Positions 12,011 to 22,642 of a stretch of DNA of 64,000 nt are shown piece after piece. The notes beneath the pieces are model-generated. The model was not told the DNA's origin. It did not search any database and saw only the letters and a list, made by a program, of their open reading frames with translations. The DNA comes from Steinernema hermaphroditum (Eukaryota > Nematoda > Chromadorea > Rhabditida > Steinernematidae), in NCBI GenBank assembly GCA_030435675.1, contig CM059623.1:6350012-6414011 (forward strand), given 5' to 3'. The position numbers and the translations under genes were made by a program. How positions within the stretch are numbered: position 1 is the first letter of the stretch; each line of letters opens with the position of its first letter.

Positions 12011-12222
12011 TACTATTAGGAAGGTGGTGTTTTGTACTCTTGGGTGTTTTGCTTGAGTGTATCGCGTTTGCGATTTGAATCACACCGGTTGGTGTGCACT
12101 TGGTTCCAGTGGAACTCAGCTGGGATTCAGCTTGTTGGCGATTTTGTTCGCGCGTGTTAACGCAAAGTGGAGTTTGTCGCCTGTGACAACTCGGTAAAGT
12201 TTGCAGCGTGTTGCAGGTAATC

Positions 12223-12960
12223 ATGAGCGAGCACGATGAGGCCGCTTCCACCTTGGAGGAAAAGGCGGACAGCATGCAAGCTATCCAGAGCCAATTGTTG
12301 GAAACGCAGAGCCAAATGGCCGTCTTGATGAAACGACTGTCGGACCAGATGGCATCGAGCCAGCAGCCTGCTGCGATCTCAGAGAAGCCACTGAGAAGTT
12401 CCGGTTTGGATCGCCAGTATAAGCTCAATAGTGATTGGATCAAACGGCTTGAGCAGATGAGCTCGTCGATCGAAGATAATACGGCGGTGACTGCATTGTT
12501 AGAAGACATGAAGGCGAGGAACTTGATGCTCCGAAAGGGTGACGCCTGCCCTAGTTTCTTCCCCTTTGTGGATGATAGGCTGCAAGCCAATCCGGACGAG
12601 CCACTGGCGCAGGTTGTTTCAGAAGCCTTGGAGAAGTTCATCGACCTAGAAGCAGCTCGAGCAAATCCGGTATTGACGGCAGAGTCGTTTAAGAACCCGT
12701 TGGGGCGGAAGCGGAACTACCCCTTTCGACAGGGTGGCGGAAGCGGATCCCGCGCTTCCGTCACGTGGAACTCAAGGGACAACTCCTATGCCAGCCTGTC
12801 GGCTCAGGTCCAGCTGTTGCAGCAGCAAGTTAGCGCTGGTTTCGGAAATCTCAACGCTGTGTCACCGTATCCACGAGGACCGAATCAACCGATGTGCTTC
12901 CAGTGCAAGGGTTTCGGGCACTATTCCAACAAGTGCCCTCAAGGACCGTCGCGACAGTGA
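12223..12960 (+). CDS. PAT-like element gag protein
   Basis: About 245 residues from the ATG at 12223 (an upstream in-frame non-ATG extension exists). An N-terminal region rich in Glu/Gln is likely coiled coil. A middle region has KGDACPSFFPFVDDRLQAN and a basic linker, and a C-terminal zinc knuckle (CFQCKGFGHYSNKC, residues about 226-239) matches CX2CX4HX4C exactly. This is the nucleic-acid-binding structural protein of the element. The stop is at 12958-12960. 12961-13773 is a pyrimidine-rich stretch with no clear domain. Confidence 0.8.
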   Translation: MSEHDEAASTLEEKADSMQAIQSQLLETQSQMAVLMKRLSDQMASSQQPAAISEKPLRSSGLDRQYKLNSDWIKRLEQMSSSIEDNTAVTALLEDMKARNLMLRKGDACPSFFPFVDDRLQANPDEPLAQVVSEALEKFIDLEAARANPVLTAESFKNPLGRKRNYPFRQGGGSGSRASVTWNSRDNSYASLSAQVQLLQQQVSAGFGNLNAVSPYPRGPNQPMCFQCKGFGHYSNKCPQGPSRQ

Positions 12961-13773
12961 TTCACAGCTATGTTGTTCGTCGGACGTCTCAGTCGTCGGT
13001 AAGCTAAGAATAATGGTTCGTTCTAGGCTTGGAACACCTGAGAACGGCCACAATCTGAAGGTCGGCTTCAACTCTCTGAACTCCTCGATACTCCCTCTTT
13101 TATCTCTACTCTGTCTCTTAATTCTGTCTCAAAATAATCTCTTCACTTCTTTCTTAGGTCTCGAACTCAAACTTCACGAACTGGAACTCCTCTGTGCCTC
13201 CCAGGCAATCTCCTGCGGGAATCTCCCTTCCGCACTCAAACTCTTCTGGTCAATCTCTCCTCTAACTCTCAAACTGATGAACTCGAACGATGACCTCTCT
13301 CTGCGAACCCTTTGGCTCACCACGACAGGACAAATGGGGACAAGACAGCGCTTCAATAAACTTCTTTTATCTATACGAAGTAGATACAACTTCTCTAGTT
13401 GTCGCACTAGAGAGCGGGCCAAGATACAACAAAGGGGGGGCTTTTATTCAGCATCCGGGGCCGGGATTCCGCTCCCGTGATGTCGAGCTTCTTGGTCTCT
13501 GCTGGGCGGTCCAGGGACTTCCGGTCGGTCGCGGTTCTTCGGGCCATCGTTGACGTCGCGGCTGCCTCCTTGACGACGGGGGTCGCGGCGGCGATCCGGC
13601 ATTCTCTAAACATTTCAGAGATTAGTCTTTGCATTCTCAAAGGGCTTATCTGATCGTCGCGCAGCTGATATGCTTTGGGAAACATCTGATCGGCTTGACG
13701 GATTCGATCAACAGAAAACGAGTTCTTACCGGCTTACCTTTACATAAGGGATAGCATCAGGTTTTCGGAGGAG

Positions 13774-14450
13774 TTGGAGGCGCCAGGATGGATTTTACAT
13801 GTGATTCGAAACGGATTCGCATTGCCCTTTAAGGCGAATGCATGTATTCCGTCATTTTTTAAGAAAAACGCCTGCATGAATCAGCGGGATAAGGAATTTG
13901 TGTGTGCGGAATTGAAGTCTTTGATCCAAACACGGGCAATTAGTTTGGTTAAAACGAATCCACGGGTAGTTAGTCCCATGGCAGTGGTACATAACAGTAC
14001 CAAACCACGGCTTGTCATTGATCTTTCATGGTTAAATGATTTTTTGGAGGTAAAATCCGTGACTTTTGAGCGTTTGGAGAATGTGGTGACGATGCTACCG
14101 AAAGGTGGCTACATGTCATGTTTCGACATGAAGTCGGGATATCATCACGTGGATATTCGTCAGGAGGACAGAACGTTCCTCGGTATTGAATGGGAGTGGG
14201 AGTATTTTGTGTTTAATGTGCTTCCCATTGGACTAGCTCCGGCACCTATGATTTTTACCAAGTTATTTCGGCCTTTGCTGCATAAATGGCGTGAGAGCGG
14301 CATAAATTGCGCGCTGTATTTGGATGACGGGTTGATATTCGCTCCATCGGAGCGGTTGTGCGCGTCGTCTGTCGAAACAATACGCAAGGATCTGCGGGCC
14401 GCGGGTGTAGTCACAGCGGACGAAAAATGTACCTGGGAACCGGTTCAGAA
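13774..14450 (+). pseudogene. PAT-like element reverse transcriptase, N-terminal part
   Basis: The frame contains DIRS-type reverse transcriptase blocks: KPRLVIDLSWLNDFL, SCFDMKSGYHHVDIR (first catalytic Asp), VLPIGLAPAPMIF and CALYLDDGLIF (the catalytic YLDD). It breaks at 14450, where the gypsy element begins. The same frame resumes after the gypsy at 21835 with a thumb-region sequence, and removal of one CCTC copy restores it. Upstream start not determined. Confidence 0.85.
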
Positions 14451-14454
14451 CCTC

Positions 14455-14701
14455 TGTAGTATTCGCCGGGAATACAGGGATTAGCAGGCGCGGAGGTGTT
14501 GTGCTAACGAGGGAAAACGTTGCAACAAAACAACCTTTATCCGGAGCCGAGCTATCGCTTCTGCGATTCTCGCTCTTTAAATACACAACACGTAGACATA
14601 GACAATTAAATAAGAAATAACCGGTACAATGAGACACAGCTGTCTACAGAGACAGAGACCCGCCACAGACGGTCGTGTTAGGACCCAAGTGCGTCTCTAC
14701 A
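14455..14701 (-). repeat. Gypsy 3' LTR
   Basis: 247 bp, identical by eye to 21584-21830. Contains a TTTAAATAC TATA-like stretch in plus reading. The polypurine tract lies at 14702-14717 (minus strand). Confidence 0.95.
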
Positions 14702-14792
14702 ACTCCCCCCTCCACCAATAGAAAAGAGCGTCCTCGCTCTGACACAATCACCCGCAGAAGATATAGATACATAAATAGAACATGGCCGCTTT

Positions 14793-17700
14793 TTAGGCTT
14801 TTGCTGCCTCCTTTTGCCCTTCTACGTCAGATCGTTCTTTGTAGTCCAAGGCAATGTGGAAGATGTCCTTGAGGGTGGCGATTATCCAACGGCGGCCCAC
14901 ACTGGTCAGAGTTCCTTCTTTTGTAACGTTCGTTAAACACACTTTCTTCCCAAAGAAGTACAGCGCCGGCAGGGAGTGGTATCCCTTTGTCCCCACATAG
15001 AACACATTTTTCAGGCTAGATGACAGCTTCTGGAGCCCGTTCACATACGAATCATATGTTTCGAGTATCGCGTCGCACGGCGGTGGGGCGATGATCCAGA
15101 ATTTGAGGAGTGGGTTGGTCCTATTAGCACACCCGATGAGGCGTTCTAGCCCGCGCAGCGTTTCGTCGACGTTGTTCAGCGCAGTAAACGCGTGACTCAA
15201 ACAAATCATATATCGATCAGCCTGTCGTTTGTGCTGCCAGCTGCGAAGATCGGTTACGGTGTGCACGACATCAATGGGATTCCGTATGGAGCGATCAAAG
15301 ACTCCTGCGAACGCGTCACCGAGTAGTGCAAAACGGTTACTACCGGGATTTTTCGAATCAGTCGTCCCTGGAGAAGGAGTCGGGATTGCTGGTGGCAGTC
15401 TACTGGTGACAGGCGTTCGATGTCGGGGCAGCCTCACCGTGCCGTTCGGAGACGGTCTCTGGTTTGGCGTTTTATGTCTTGAGAGCTTCACCGCGCCGTT
15501 CGAAGACGGTCTCTGGTTAGGCGTTTGATTTCTGGGGGGCTTCACCGCGCCGTTCGAAGACGGTCTCTGGTTCTGCGTTCCCAACTTTACTAGTCCAACG
15601 ACGCTCTTCGGCTTAGGTGTCAGAACATTCTTCGGGCTTTGTTCCGGACTTGTGCGGGAGCGGCGACTAGCGATCGTGACACGGCCTCGAAGTCCGCCTT
15701 TTGAGGAGCGTTGTAATGGGGCGCGGCGAAGAGGCGAACGAGATCGTTGGACAGGTGGCGATCGATGGTGGGCACGGCACGAGTCGTTGTCTTCGTCGGC
15801 GAAGTCGCTATCCCAACAGGGAGCTGAGGAGTGCAACGGCGAGTCCGGCAGATTCTGACGGGGGCTAGACCCATTGACGCTCTTAGGCGTTCGCGGGCTG
15901 CGCTTGACCTCCACATTCTTGCTCATTGTGGGATTTGTAGAGTAATCTGGAACAACGTTCGTGATAATCACGGCATTCACGCGCGCGATCGAGTCGGAGC
16001 ATCTGGTAATTCTTTCGACTCGAATCCATTCGGTCTGCCCTGGATTCTTCTCGATCTGAACTAGTGACCGTCTGGTTCCAACTACTGTAAACGGTCCTTC
16101 GTTGAGTGGGAGTAGTTTATGATGGAGCTTCCTGGACACTTCCATTCTGGGTTTACTGACGAAAACTTTGTCTCCCACTCGAAAATTATGCTCCCGCGCC
16201 CTGTTGTTTCGGTTGAACTGGCGCTCCTGCTCAGCTGATGCTGATTCCGTCGTCATGCGTGCTTGAACGGTTAACCAACTCAGGTTTTCGCACAACAATT
16301 CCTTGTACGAATTCAGATCGACCACGCTGCGGTCCTCCGTGCGTCGTTCGCTCTCGTCTACTACTGGCAATCGCGCAGCGCGTCCAAAAACAAGTTCAAA
16401 CGGTTGAAATTTCGTGACACGATGAACCAGCGCATTGTGAGCGTAAGTTACAAAAGGAAGCCGTTCGTCCCAGTCCCAACGCGAAGCTAAACATTTTCTA
16501 AGCATCGACAGTATGTCCCGGTTTGCGCGTTCCGCACTTCCATTCCCTTGCGGATGGTACGGGCTTGTCGTGGACCGTGCGATCCCAAGTCGGTCGCACA
16601 ACTCGTGCATTGTAGCGTTACAGAATTCGGTTCCTTTATCCGAATGTATTCGTTGCGGGACCCCGAGGTGGCTTATCCATCCATTCATGATAGCTCCGAT
16701 CACGCTGGCACTGCTTTTGTCTGGTACTGCCGCCGTACACAGAAAACGTGAGAAATGGTCGATCATCACGACTGCATACAAGTTACCACGTCTGCTTGGG
16801 CCGATCTTCAAGAGGTCCACACACAGAATCTCCATCACATTCGTCGTCTTGATTGATTCCAGAGGCGGTGTTGTGTTTCGCGCCGTACGGTTCATTGCGC
16901 AGATCTCGCACGACTGGCAGAAAGCTTCACACGCCTTCCTCATATTGCGCCAATAGTACTCCCTAGCTAGTATATCATACAGCTTTGGAGCAGAGGCGTG
17001 CACGCCCATGGTTCCGGCATGGATTTCGCTTAGTAGCGATTCTTGGGCACTCAATGGAACCACTTTTCTTCTTGTGCCGCTTTTGTCGACGAAATAGAGG
17101 TGGTTGTCGTCCGTGCTGAATGAAGTGCTCAGTTGAAGGGTCTTCTTCGCTTGATCGCCATCGGGAGGCAGTGATCCACTGTCCAGGAATTCAATAAGGG
17201 GTTCGTATTCATTGTCCTCTTTCATCTTCTTTTTCCATTCACCAGTTTTGATGGTAATGGCCATAGCTCGGTTCGTTTGTTCCGCGTACGTTACCGGTGT
17301 GCGGCCTGTGCTTTGTGATTCGAAGGCTCGCGAAATTGCATCTGCCATCACATTCTTCTTACCGGCGATATGAACGATGTCCAACTGGAAATGCGTCAGC
17401 AACTCCGAAACATAACGATCCACCCTTCTACTGTCGCATCTGCGGTTGGAGAAGGCGCCCACCAGAGGTTTGTGATCCGTTAGTACCATACAAGGCGTGA
17501 ATCTGATGTACTGTTCGAACTTTTCGCACGCAAATCGAATGGCGAGCGCTTCCAAGTCGAATGCGGGGTACTTCCGCTCAGCCTCTGAACAACGTCGGGA
17601 CGCGAAGTGAATTGGTCGATAATGTCCATTCTGATCTCCTTGACATAACACTGCTCCTAAGCCGTCGATACTAGCATCAGTCATGATGACAAATTTCCTC

Positions 17701-20700
17701 TGAGGATCGGTTAATGCGGCGTCGAAGTCTGGAAACTGTAGTGTTACTTCTTGGCACAGCTTCTTCTTCAATTCCACAAAGGCTGCCCGGCAACTGTCGT
17801 CGAACACGAAAGATGACTTCGGTTTTATGAGTTGGTTGAGTGGTGCGGCTATTTGTGAAAAGCCTTGTACAAATTTGCGGTTGTACGACGCCATTCCAAG
17901 GAAACGTTGCAGCTCTTTTACGTTCGTCGGTTCAGGATACTCCTTTATTGGCGCGACCTTGCTGGGATCCATCTTCAGACCATTCTTGGTTAATAGATGG
18001 CCCAAAAACTGCACTTCCTCCTTCGCCAAACAACACTTCTGGGCCTTTAAGCGGAGGCCAGCGGTCTTTAGGCGTTTCAGCACTTCTTGCAGGTGTGACA
18101 TATGCTCTTCCCAAGTTTCGGATGCTACTAGGATGTCGTCAACGTAGACAAATACGTAATTCGACAATACGTCTTCGAAAATGCCTTCGATAGCTCGTTG
18201 GAAAGTCGCCACGGCATTTGTCAGTCCAAACGGCATAACGGTAAACTCGTACAGACCGATAGGTGACGTGAAGGCAGTCTTCTGAACAGAGTCAGGGTCC
18301 ATTCTAATCTGCCAGTATCCGGACAATAGGTCGAACGTCGAGAAGTATTTCTTGTTACAGAAAGATGATAGCATCTCATTGATGTTGGGAACAGGGAACG
18401 CGTCCTTCTCCGTGACATTGTTCAGCTTCCTGTAGTCGACGCACATGCGAATTGATCCATCTTTCTTCTTCACGAGTACTATAGGGCTCGCCCAAGGGGA
18501 GTGCGATTTTCGAATGACTCCTTGCGATAAGTACTTCTGTACCATAGAGATTACGTCCTTCCTCATTGCTTGAGGCACGAGCCTTCGGTTTGTCCTGATA
18601 GGTACGGCGGAGCCCGTGTCGATCTTGTGCGTCACAATGTCGCTCTGTGTCAACTCAGAGTCACTCACAGCGAAACAGTCGGCAGAGTTTGTTACGAGAT
18701 GTTCGATTGACTCCCACATTTCCGGTGAGATCGATCCACAGTTCTTCTTGATGTGACCCAGCAATTCCTCCATTCGTTCTCTGTTTGAGTCAGTAATATC
18801 TTTAGCGTCCTGCAGTTGGAGCGTGAACGGGAGGTCGCCGTCATCTTCCTTTGAGAAACAAGTCAACACCTTATCACAAACTTCATCCTCGTTCGACGTT
18901 TCTCGAAGAGTATCTTCGAAGACGTGCTCTATCTTGCTGGCAAAGCCCAAGACGGTATCACATTCCAAGTGGATAGGTACTGTGCCTGTGTTGTGGAATA
19001 ACCATTGAATGCCTCTCGATTCGTTCCCGACCAGAGCAGATTCCAAACGAGCAGTGTCGGCGTCGATATCGCGGGGTTCCATGATGTAGAGGGAATCATC
19101 CTCACGATCGAAATCAACCGTTACTACCTTAGATTCCTTGGGCTGTACGCGAGTCGTGCGCAGTACACGAACTGGAGTAGGCGAATTCTTCTGAGAACGC
19201 TCGACCTCATGCAAAGACGGTAGACTATGATGGCATTTGTTGTGACGATCGAAGAATTCGAATCCCAGCTGATCTAAGAGATCGCTACCAACGATCATGT
19301 CGTGACCGAACGTGTCTGCCGCAACAGTGAATCGAACAGCCGGAAGTTTCGTCTGTTTGTACTGGACCGAAAGCTCTACTTCTCCAATGACCTTGAGAGG
19401 TTGACCGTTTGACGCGATGCATGGGCGTCTATCGACAGTTTGGATGAGTTTCCCCTTCTCTCCAGCTATCGTGGTGTAGCAGCCTTGCGAGAGTATGGAA
19501 ATCGAGGCTCCTGTGTCGAGGAGCCCGCGCACGAAGAGTCCTTGCACTTCCAATTGTAGTGTTGGAACAAATCCCGGCTGTCGACAGCGGTTGTCTTCCT
19601 GTGGTTTTATCTTCTTCTTGTCCTCCTGTTGAACCTGATTTGCGCGGTTATTTGTCGGACGTACTTCCGTGAAGCGATTAGGGTGTTGAGACGGAGTGTT
19701 CGCATGACTGGGTCGCTGTCCGTACTGCATACCCTGAGTTTGAGTACCAGGTGTACGGTAGCCTACGGTAGGTTGCCGCTGGAATGACTGTGGCGGTGTC
19801 TGTTCAGCAAATCTTGGTGCAGCGAATTGTTGTCGGTGGCTTGGACGTTGGGATACATTCCAGCGAGTATGACTGCTGCTAAGTGTTCCTCGAATGGCAC
19901 TTAATTCTGTATCCATGCGAATTGCATGCGCGACCGTTTCTTCGAATGACAGATTTTGGAGAGATGTCATGGCCGTCGATAGCTGCGCGTTGTTGAGTCC
20001 GATACGGAAGTAGTAACACAGCAACATCTCCGAGCTGCTCTCATCAGCTGTTGGGAATGCTGTCTTGACTGTGCGAGCAACCCGGTTGCTGTAATCGCGA
20101 ACTGACTCATTATATGCGCGTTTAAGCCCTTGCGTCAACGTGTGCACTGCTTCAACCGAATCTGTACTGGAGTCCGCGATCTGCTTTATCATCCTGCGTT
20201 TGATCTCCTCGTAGTCAGCTTGCATATTGGTTGTCAGCTTCTCGAAAATACGCTTCGCTCTGTCCTTGCATTTTTCTCGTAGGTAGGAGGACATTTTGTC
20301 AGCGTCGCATCCTGCTGTCATCTCCTCAAATCGCACGAAGAATTCCTTAAGCTTGCCCATATTTTCAAATCCGTTCAATGGTTTCAGCTCTTTCAGCTCC
20401 TGACGACGAGTCGCGGAAGCTTGCAGATTAAGAACGGTGTTCAACTGATTTGTCAATGCAGCCATTTGCTGACTTTCAGCCACCGGTTGTTGCGCGAAGT
20501 ACGGCGATGGCTGCTGCCAATGTGGCGGGTAGCTCAGCATGCCCGGGACAGTGTGTGAAGGTGGCAGCTGATATGCCCAAGGTGGAGTCATTCCTGATCC
20601 GTATGGAGGATACAAGTTTGGAAATACGTAAGGTCCTTGCGGAGGTGCTGTTGGTTGACCTTGTTGTTGCATGGTCTGCTGACCGGGCGCACCTACCACA

Positions 20701-21299
20701 GAAGGTTCCACGAACAAAGTTGCCGACACCGAAGGCGCGATATGCGTGGCGCTGTGAATCTTTGTATCAGGTCCCTGCAGGATGGCGGAAAGGGCCGGCG
20801 CTAAGTCGGGGCGCATCTCGATCAGAGTGCGGGCGGTGTCCTGCCAGTTGCTGCTCAGGTTGACACTGGCAGCCTTGCGGTAGCTGTCCAAAATTTGTCC
20901 AGATGTCCAATTTTCTTGCTGCTTGTCGGCGCTGACGGTCATGCTGGGTGCAGCGAGTTCGGCGTTTCGGTCCTTCGTTGCAGAATCTGTGACGACTTCT
21001 TCATCTGATCTGCTGCGCTCGTGCTCAGCAATTTGCTGCAGTCGGCGGCGCGCGTCCTGCGCCGCGGTGCGCTTGGGGTGACCATCGACGTGAGTCGGAT
21101 TTATGCTCTGAGGCGTCTGGAGGATCTGAGACTTTTCGAGTGCTTTCGATTCTCGAGGGAATTCTGAGCTCTTCTGAAGTCTTTCGTCCTTCTCGCACCT
21201 TTCGGCAATTACCGACTCGTTTTCAGCAATCTGCTGTTGTTGACGGCGCGCGTCTTGCTGCGAGTTACGCTTGAGATGACCATCGTTACGGGTGGGCAT
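14793..21299 (-). CDS. Gypsy gag-pol polyprotein with an extra C-terminal domain
   Basis: A single 2,168-residue frame. Order with rough positions: capsid-like gag (300-470); aspartic protease LLDTGAS (about 590); reverse transcriptase with YVDD (about 1050); RNase H starting IMTDASIDG (about 1205); integrase HHCC zinc finger (1425-1465); integrase core with CVDLLK, HSDKGTEF and SAERAN, spacing D-35-E (1495-1590); integrase C-terminal module with GPFTVVG (about 1760). Gag and pol are fused with no frameshift, and no CCHC zinc knuckle is seen in gag. The last 380 residues are unusual: an Arg/Ser/Pro-rich linker, a threefold repeat of NQRPSSNGAVK type (about 1900-1960), and a compact domain of about 170 residues to the end. 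Every catalytic motif is intact, so it may be active. Confidence 0.93.
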   Translation of the reverse strand: MPTRNDGHLKRNSQQDARRQQQQIAENESVIAERCEKDERLQKSSEFPRESKALEKSQILQTPQSINPTHVDGHPKRTAAQDARRRLQQIAEHERSRSDEEVVTDSATKDRNAELAAPSMTVSADKQQENWTSGQILDSYRKAASVNLSSNWQDTARTLIEMRPDLAPALSAILQGPDTKIHSATHIAPSVSATLFVEPSVVGAPGQQTMQQQGQPTAPPQGPYVFPNLYPPYGSGMTPPWAYQLPPSHTVPGMLSYPPHWQQPSPYFAQQPVAESQQMAALTNQLNTVLNLQASATRRQELKELKPLNGFENMGKLKEFFVRFEEMTAGCDADKMSSYLREKCKDRAKRIFEKLTTNMQADYEEIKRRMIKQIADSSTDSVEAVHTLTQGLKRAYNESVRDYSNRVARTVKTAFPTADESSSEMLLCYYFRIGLNNAQLSTAMTSLQNLSFEETVAHAIRMDTELSAIRGTLSSSHTRWNVSQRPSHRQQFAAPRFAEQTPPQSFQRQPTVGYRTPGTQTQGMQYGQRPSHANTPSQHPNRFTEVRPTNNRANQVQQEDKKKIKPQEDNRCRQPGFVPTLQLEVQGLFVRGLLDTGASISILSQGCYTTIAGEKGKLIQTVDRRPCIASNGQPLKVIGEVELSVQYKQTKLPAVRFTVAADTFGHDMIVGSDLLDQLGFEFFDRHNKCHHSLPSLHEVERSQKNSPTPVRVLRTTRVQPKESKVVTVDFDREDDSLYIMEPRDIDADTARLESALVGNESRGIQWLFHNTGTVPIHLECDTVLGFASKIEHVFEDTLRETSNEDEVCDKVLTCFSKEDDGDLPFTLQLQDAKDITDSNRERMEELLGHIKKNCGSISPEMWESIEHLVTNSADCFAVSDSELTQSDIVTHKIDTGSAVPIRTNRRLVPQAMRKDVISMVQKYLSQGVIRKSHSPWASPIVLVKKKDGSIRMCVDYRKLNNVTEKDAFPVPNINEMLSSFCNKKYFSTFDLLSGYWQIRMDPDSVQKTAFTSPIGLYEFTVMPFGLTNAVATFQRAIEGIFEDVLSNYVFVYVDDILVASETWEEHMSHLQEVLKRLKTAGLRLKAQKCCLAKEEVQFLGHLLTKNGLKMDPSKVAPIKEYPEPTNVKELQRFLGMASYNRKFVQGFSQIAAPLNQLIKPKSSFVFDDSCRAAFVELKKKLCQEVTLQFPDFDAALTDPQRKFVIMTDASIDGLGAVLCQGDQNGHYRPIHFASRRCSEAERKYPAFDLEALAIRFACEKFEQYIRFTPCMVLTDHKPLVGAFSNRRCDSRRVDRYVSELLTHFQLDIVHIAGKKNVMADAISRAFESQSTGRTPVTYAEQTNRAMAITIKTGEWKKKMKEDNEYEPLIEFLDSGSLPPDGDQAKKTLQLSTSFSTDDNHLYFVDKSGTRRKVVPLSAQESLLSEIHAGTMGVHASAPKLYDILAREYYWRNMRKACEAFCQSCEICAMNRTARNTTPPLESIKTTNVMEILCVDLLKIGPSRRGNLYAVVMIDHFSRFLCTAAVPDKSSASVIGAIMNGWISHLGVPQRIHSDKGTEFCNATMHELCDRLGIARSTTSPYHPQGNGSAERANRDILSMLRKCLASRWDWDERLPFVTYAHNALVHRVTKFQPFELVFGRAARLPVVDESERRTEDRSVVDLNSYKELLCENLSWLTVQARMTTESASAEQERQFNRNNRAREHNFRVGDKVFVSKPRMEVSRKLHHKLLPLNEGPFTVVGTRRSLVQIEKNPGQTEWIRVERITRCSDSIARVNAVIITNVVPDYSTNPTMSKNVEVKRSPRTPKSVNGSSPRQNLPDSPLHSSAPCWDSDFADEDNDSCRAHHRSPPVQRSRSPLRRAPLQRSSKGGLRGRVTIASRRSRTSPEQSPKNVLTPKPKSVVGLVKLGTQNQRPSSNGAVKPPRNQTPNQRPSSNGAVKLSRHKTPNQRPSPNGTVRLPRHRTPVTSRLPPAIPTPSPGTTDSKNPGSNRFALLGDAFAGVFDRSIRNPIDVVHTVTDLRSWQHKRQADRYMICLSHAFTALNNVDETLRGLERLIGCANRTNPLLKFWIIAPPPCDAILETYDSYVNGLQKLSSSLKNVFYVGTKGYHSLPALYFFGKKVCLTNVTKEGTLTSVGRRWIIATLKDIFHIALDYKERSDVEGQKEAAKA

Positions 21300-21583
21300 T
21301 ATGCTCGCTCTGATGATGATGCTCTGTTGCCGGTACTGACCTTCTGAGCGCGCTGGATCCTCTCGGGGATTCTCGGCGCTTTCGAGGTTCGTTGCAAGGC
21401 GACAGGCGGAGACTCGGGAGCTCTGGATCCTCTCGGGGATTCTCGGCTCTCTGTGAGTAAGGTGGCGGCTGTGACTCGGGAGCTCTGGTTCCTCTCGGGG
21501 ATTCTCGGCTCTCTATGAGTACGGCGGCGGCTTCGAAGTTCTTCTTCCGGTCGTGGAGTGACGAACCGGGTCGGGGCACCAAA

Positions 21584-21830
21584 TGTAGTATTCGCCGGGA
21601 ATACAGGGATTAGCAGGCGCGGAGGTGTTGTGCTAACGAGGGAAAACGTTGCAACAAAACAACCTTTATCCGGAGCCGAGCTATCGCTTCTGCGATTCTC
21701 GCTCTTTAAATACACAACACGTAGACATAGACAATTAAATAAGAAATAACCGGTACAATGAGACACAGCTGTCTACAGAGACAGAGACCCGCCACAGACG
21801 GTCGTGTTAGGACCCAAGTGCGTCTCTACA
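21584..21830 (-). repeat. Gypsy 5' LTR
   Basis: 247 bp; transcription should start here on the minus strand. The primer-binding site lies at 21560-21581. 21300-21580 is the leader, with three imperfect repeats of a GGATTCTCGGCTCTC-type unit between 21360 and 21530. Confidence 0.95.
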
Positions 21831-21834
21831 CCTC

Positions 21835-22640
21835 TCCTGGTTGGGATTGGTGATTAACCTAGATACTTTTTCAGTCAGCTTGACCGAAAAGCGCTTAACA
21901 AGGTTGGAAGGCAGAATTGCGGACATCCTGCAAAAGGAGTCTCCTAGCAAAGAGGAGAGAATGAAGCTGGCGGGAACTATCGCCTCGACCAGCTTTGTTT
22001 TTGGTCCAGTAGCTTCATTAAAAGCACGCAGTTTACATGCAGTCCTGAAGCAGATGGAGCATTTGCCAGCGCGTGCCAAACAAACACTAGCTAGGGAAGA
22101 AGTTCGCGATCTTAGGTAGTGGTGGCAGAACGCCAGGAAACGAAATAGTAAATCTTTGGAGGTTGAATTGTCCACGCGTCGTTTGGCCACTGATGCATCA
22201 GCTACGGGGATGGGAGCAGTTATGTGGCTCCAGAATGGAACAACCGTAAGAACGAACATGAATTTTAAGCCTCATGAAAGAGCCGAATCCAGTCTAGATA
22301 TGTGGACATCGGCAGTGAAGGTGTGGACGGCTTTGCTTCTTCGTGGAACAGTGAGTTCGTTTGGGCCGTTCCCCCACCGCGTCTCGTTCCACGTGTAGTG
22401 ACCCAGTTGTTGCGGCAACGAGCTAGCGCCATCTTAGGGATCCCGTATTGGCCGTCTCATCTGTTCTTCCCAACGGTCTGGGAAGGGCAAGGTTGGAGAT
22501 GGTTTGTTAGGGATGTCATATTGTTTGCAGAAGGATCGGAGATCTTCACGCCATCGACGTACGAGAATTCGACCTTCAACGAACCTTATTCTCATTTTCC
22601 CTTCTGCTTCTTGTACGTAAACTGCGCACTTTAGGCGTCT
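21835..22640 (+). pseudogene. PAT-like element: RT thumb and RNase H, broken
   Basis: Continues the frame interrupted at 14450 (WLGLVINLDTFSVSLTEKRL at the start). A TAG at 22117-22119 then stops it. Downstream in the same frame is an RNase H-like block, LATDASATGMGAVMWL (about 22185-22230). A typical DIRS C-terminal motif, WAVPPPRLVPRV, occurs in another frame near 22360, so at least one frameshift or deletion separates them. Confidence 0.75.
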
Positions 22641-22642
22641 TG

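Larger units (their letters stand above)
14455..21830 (-). mobile_element. Ty3/gypsy-type LTR retrotransposon, complete (7,376 bp)
   Basis: Two 247-bp LTRs (14455-14701 and 21584-21830) start TGTAGTATTC and end GTCTCTACA. They look identical base for base. A 4-bp target duplication CCTC flanks the element (14451-14454, 21831-21834). Coding is on the minus strand, so the 5' LTR is the right-hand one. A primer-binding site beginning TGG (TGGTGCCCCGACCCGG) lies three bases inside the 5' LTR, and a polypurine tract (GGTGGAGGGGGGAGT) abuts the 3' LTR. One uninterrupted polyprotein frame is present. All signs point to a recent insertion. Confidence 0.95.
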
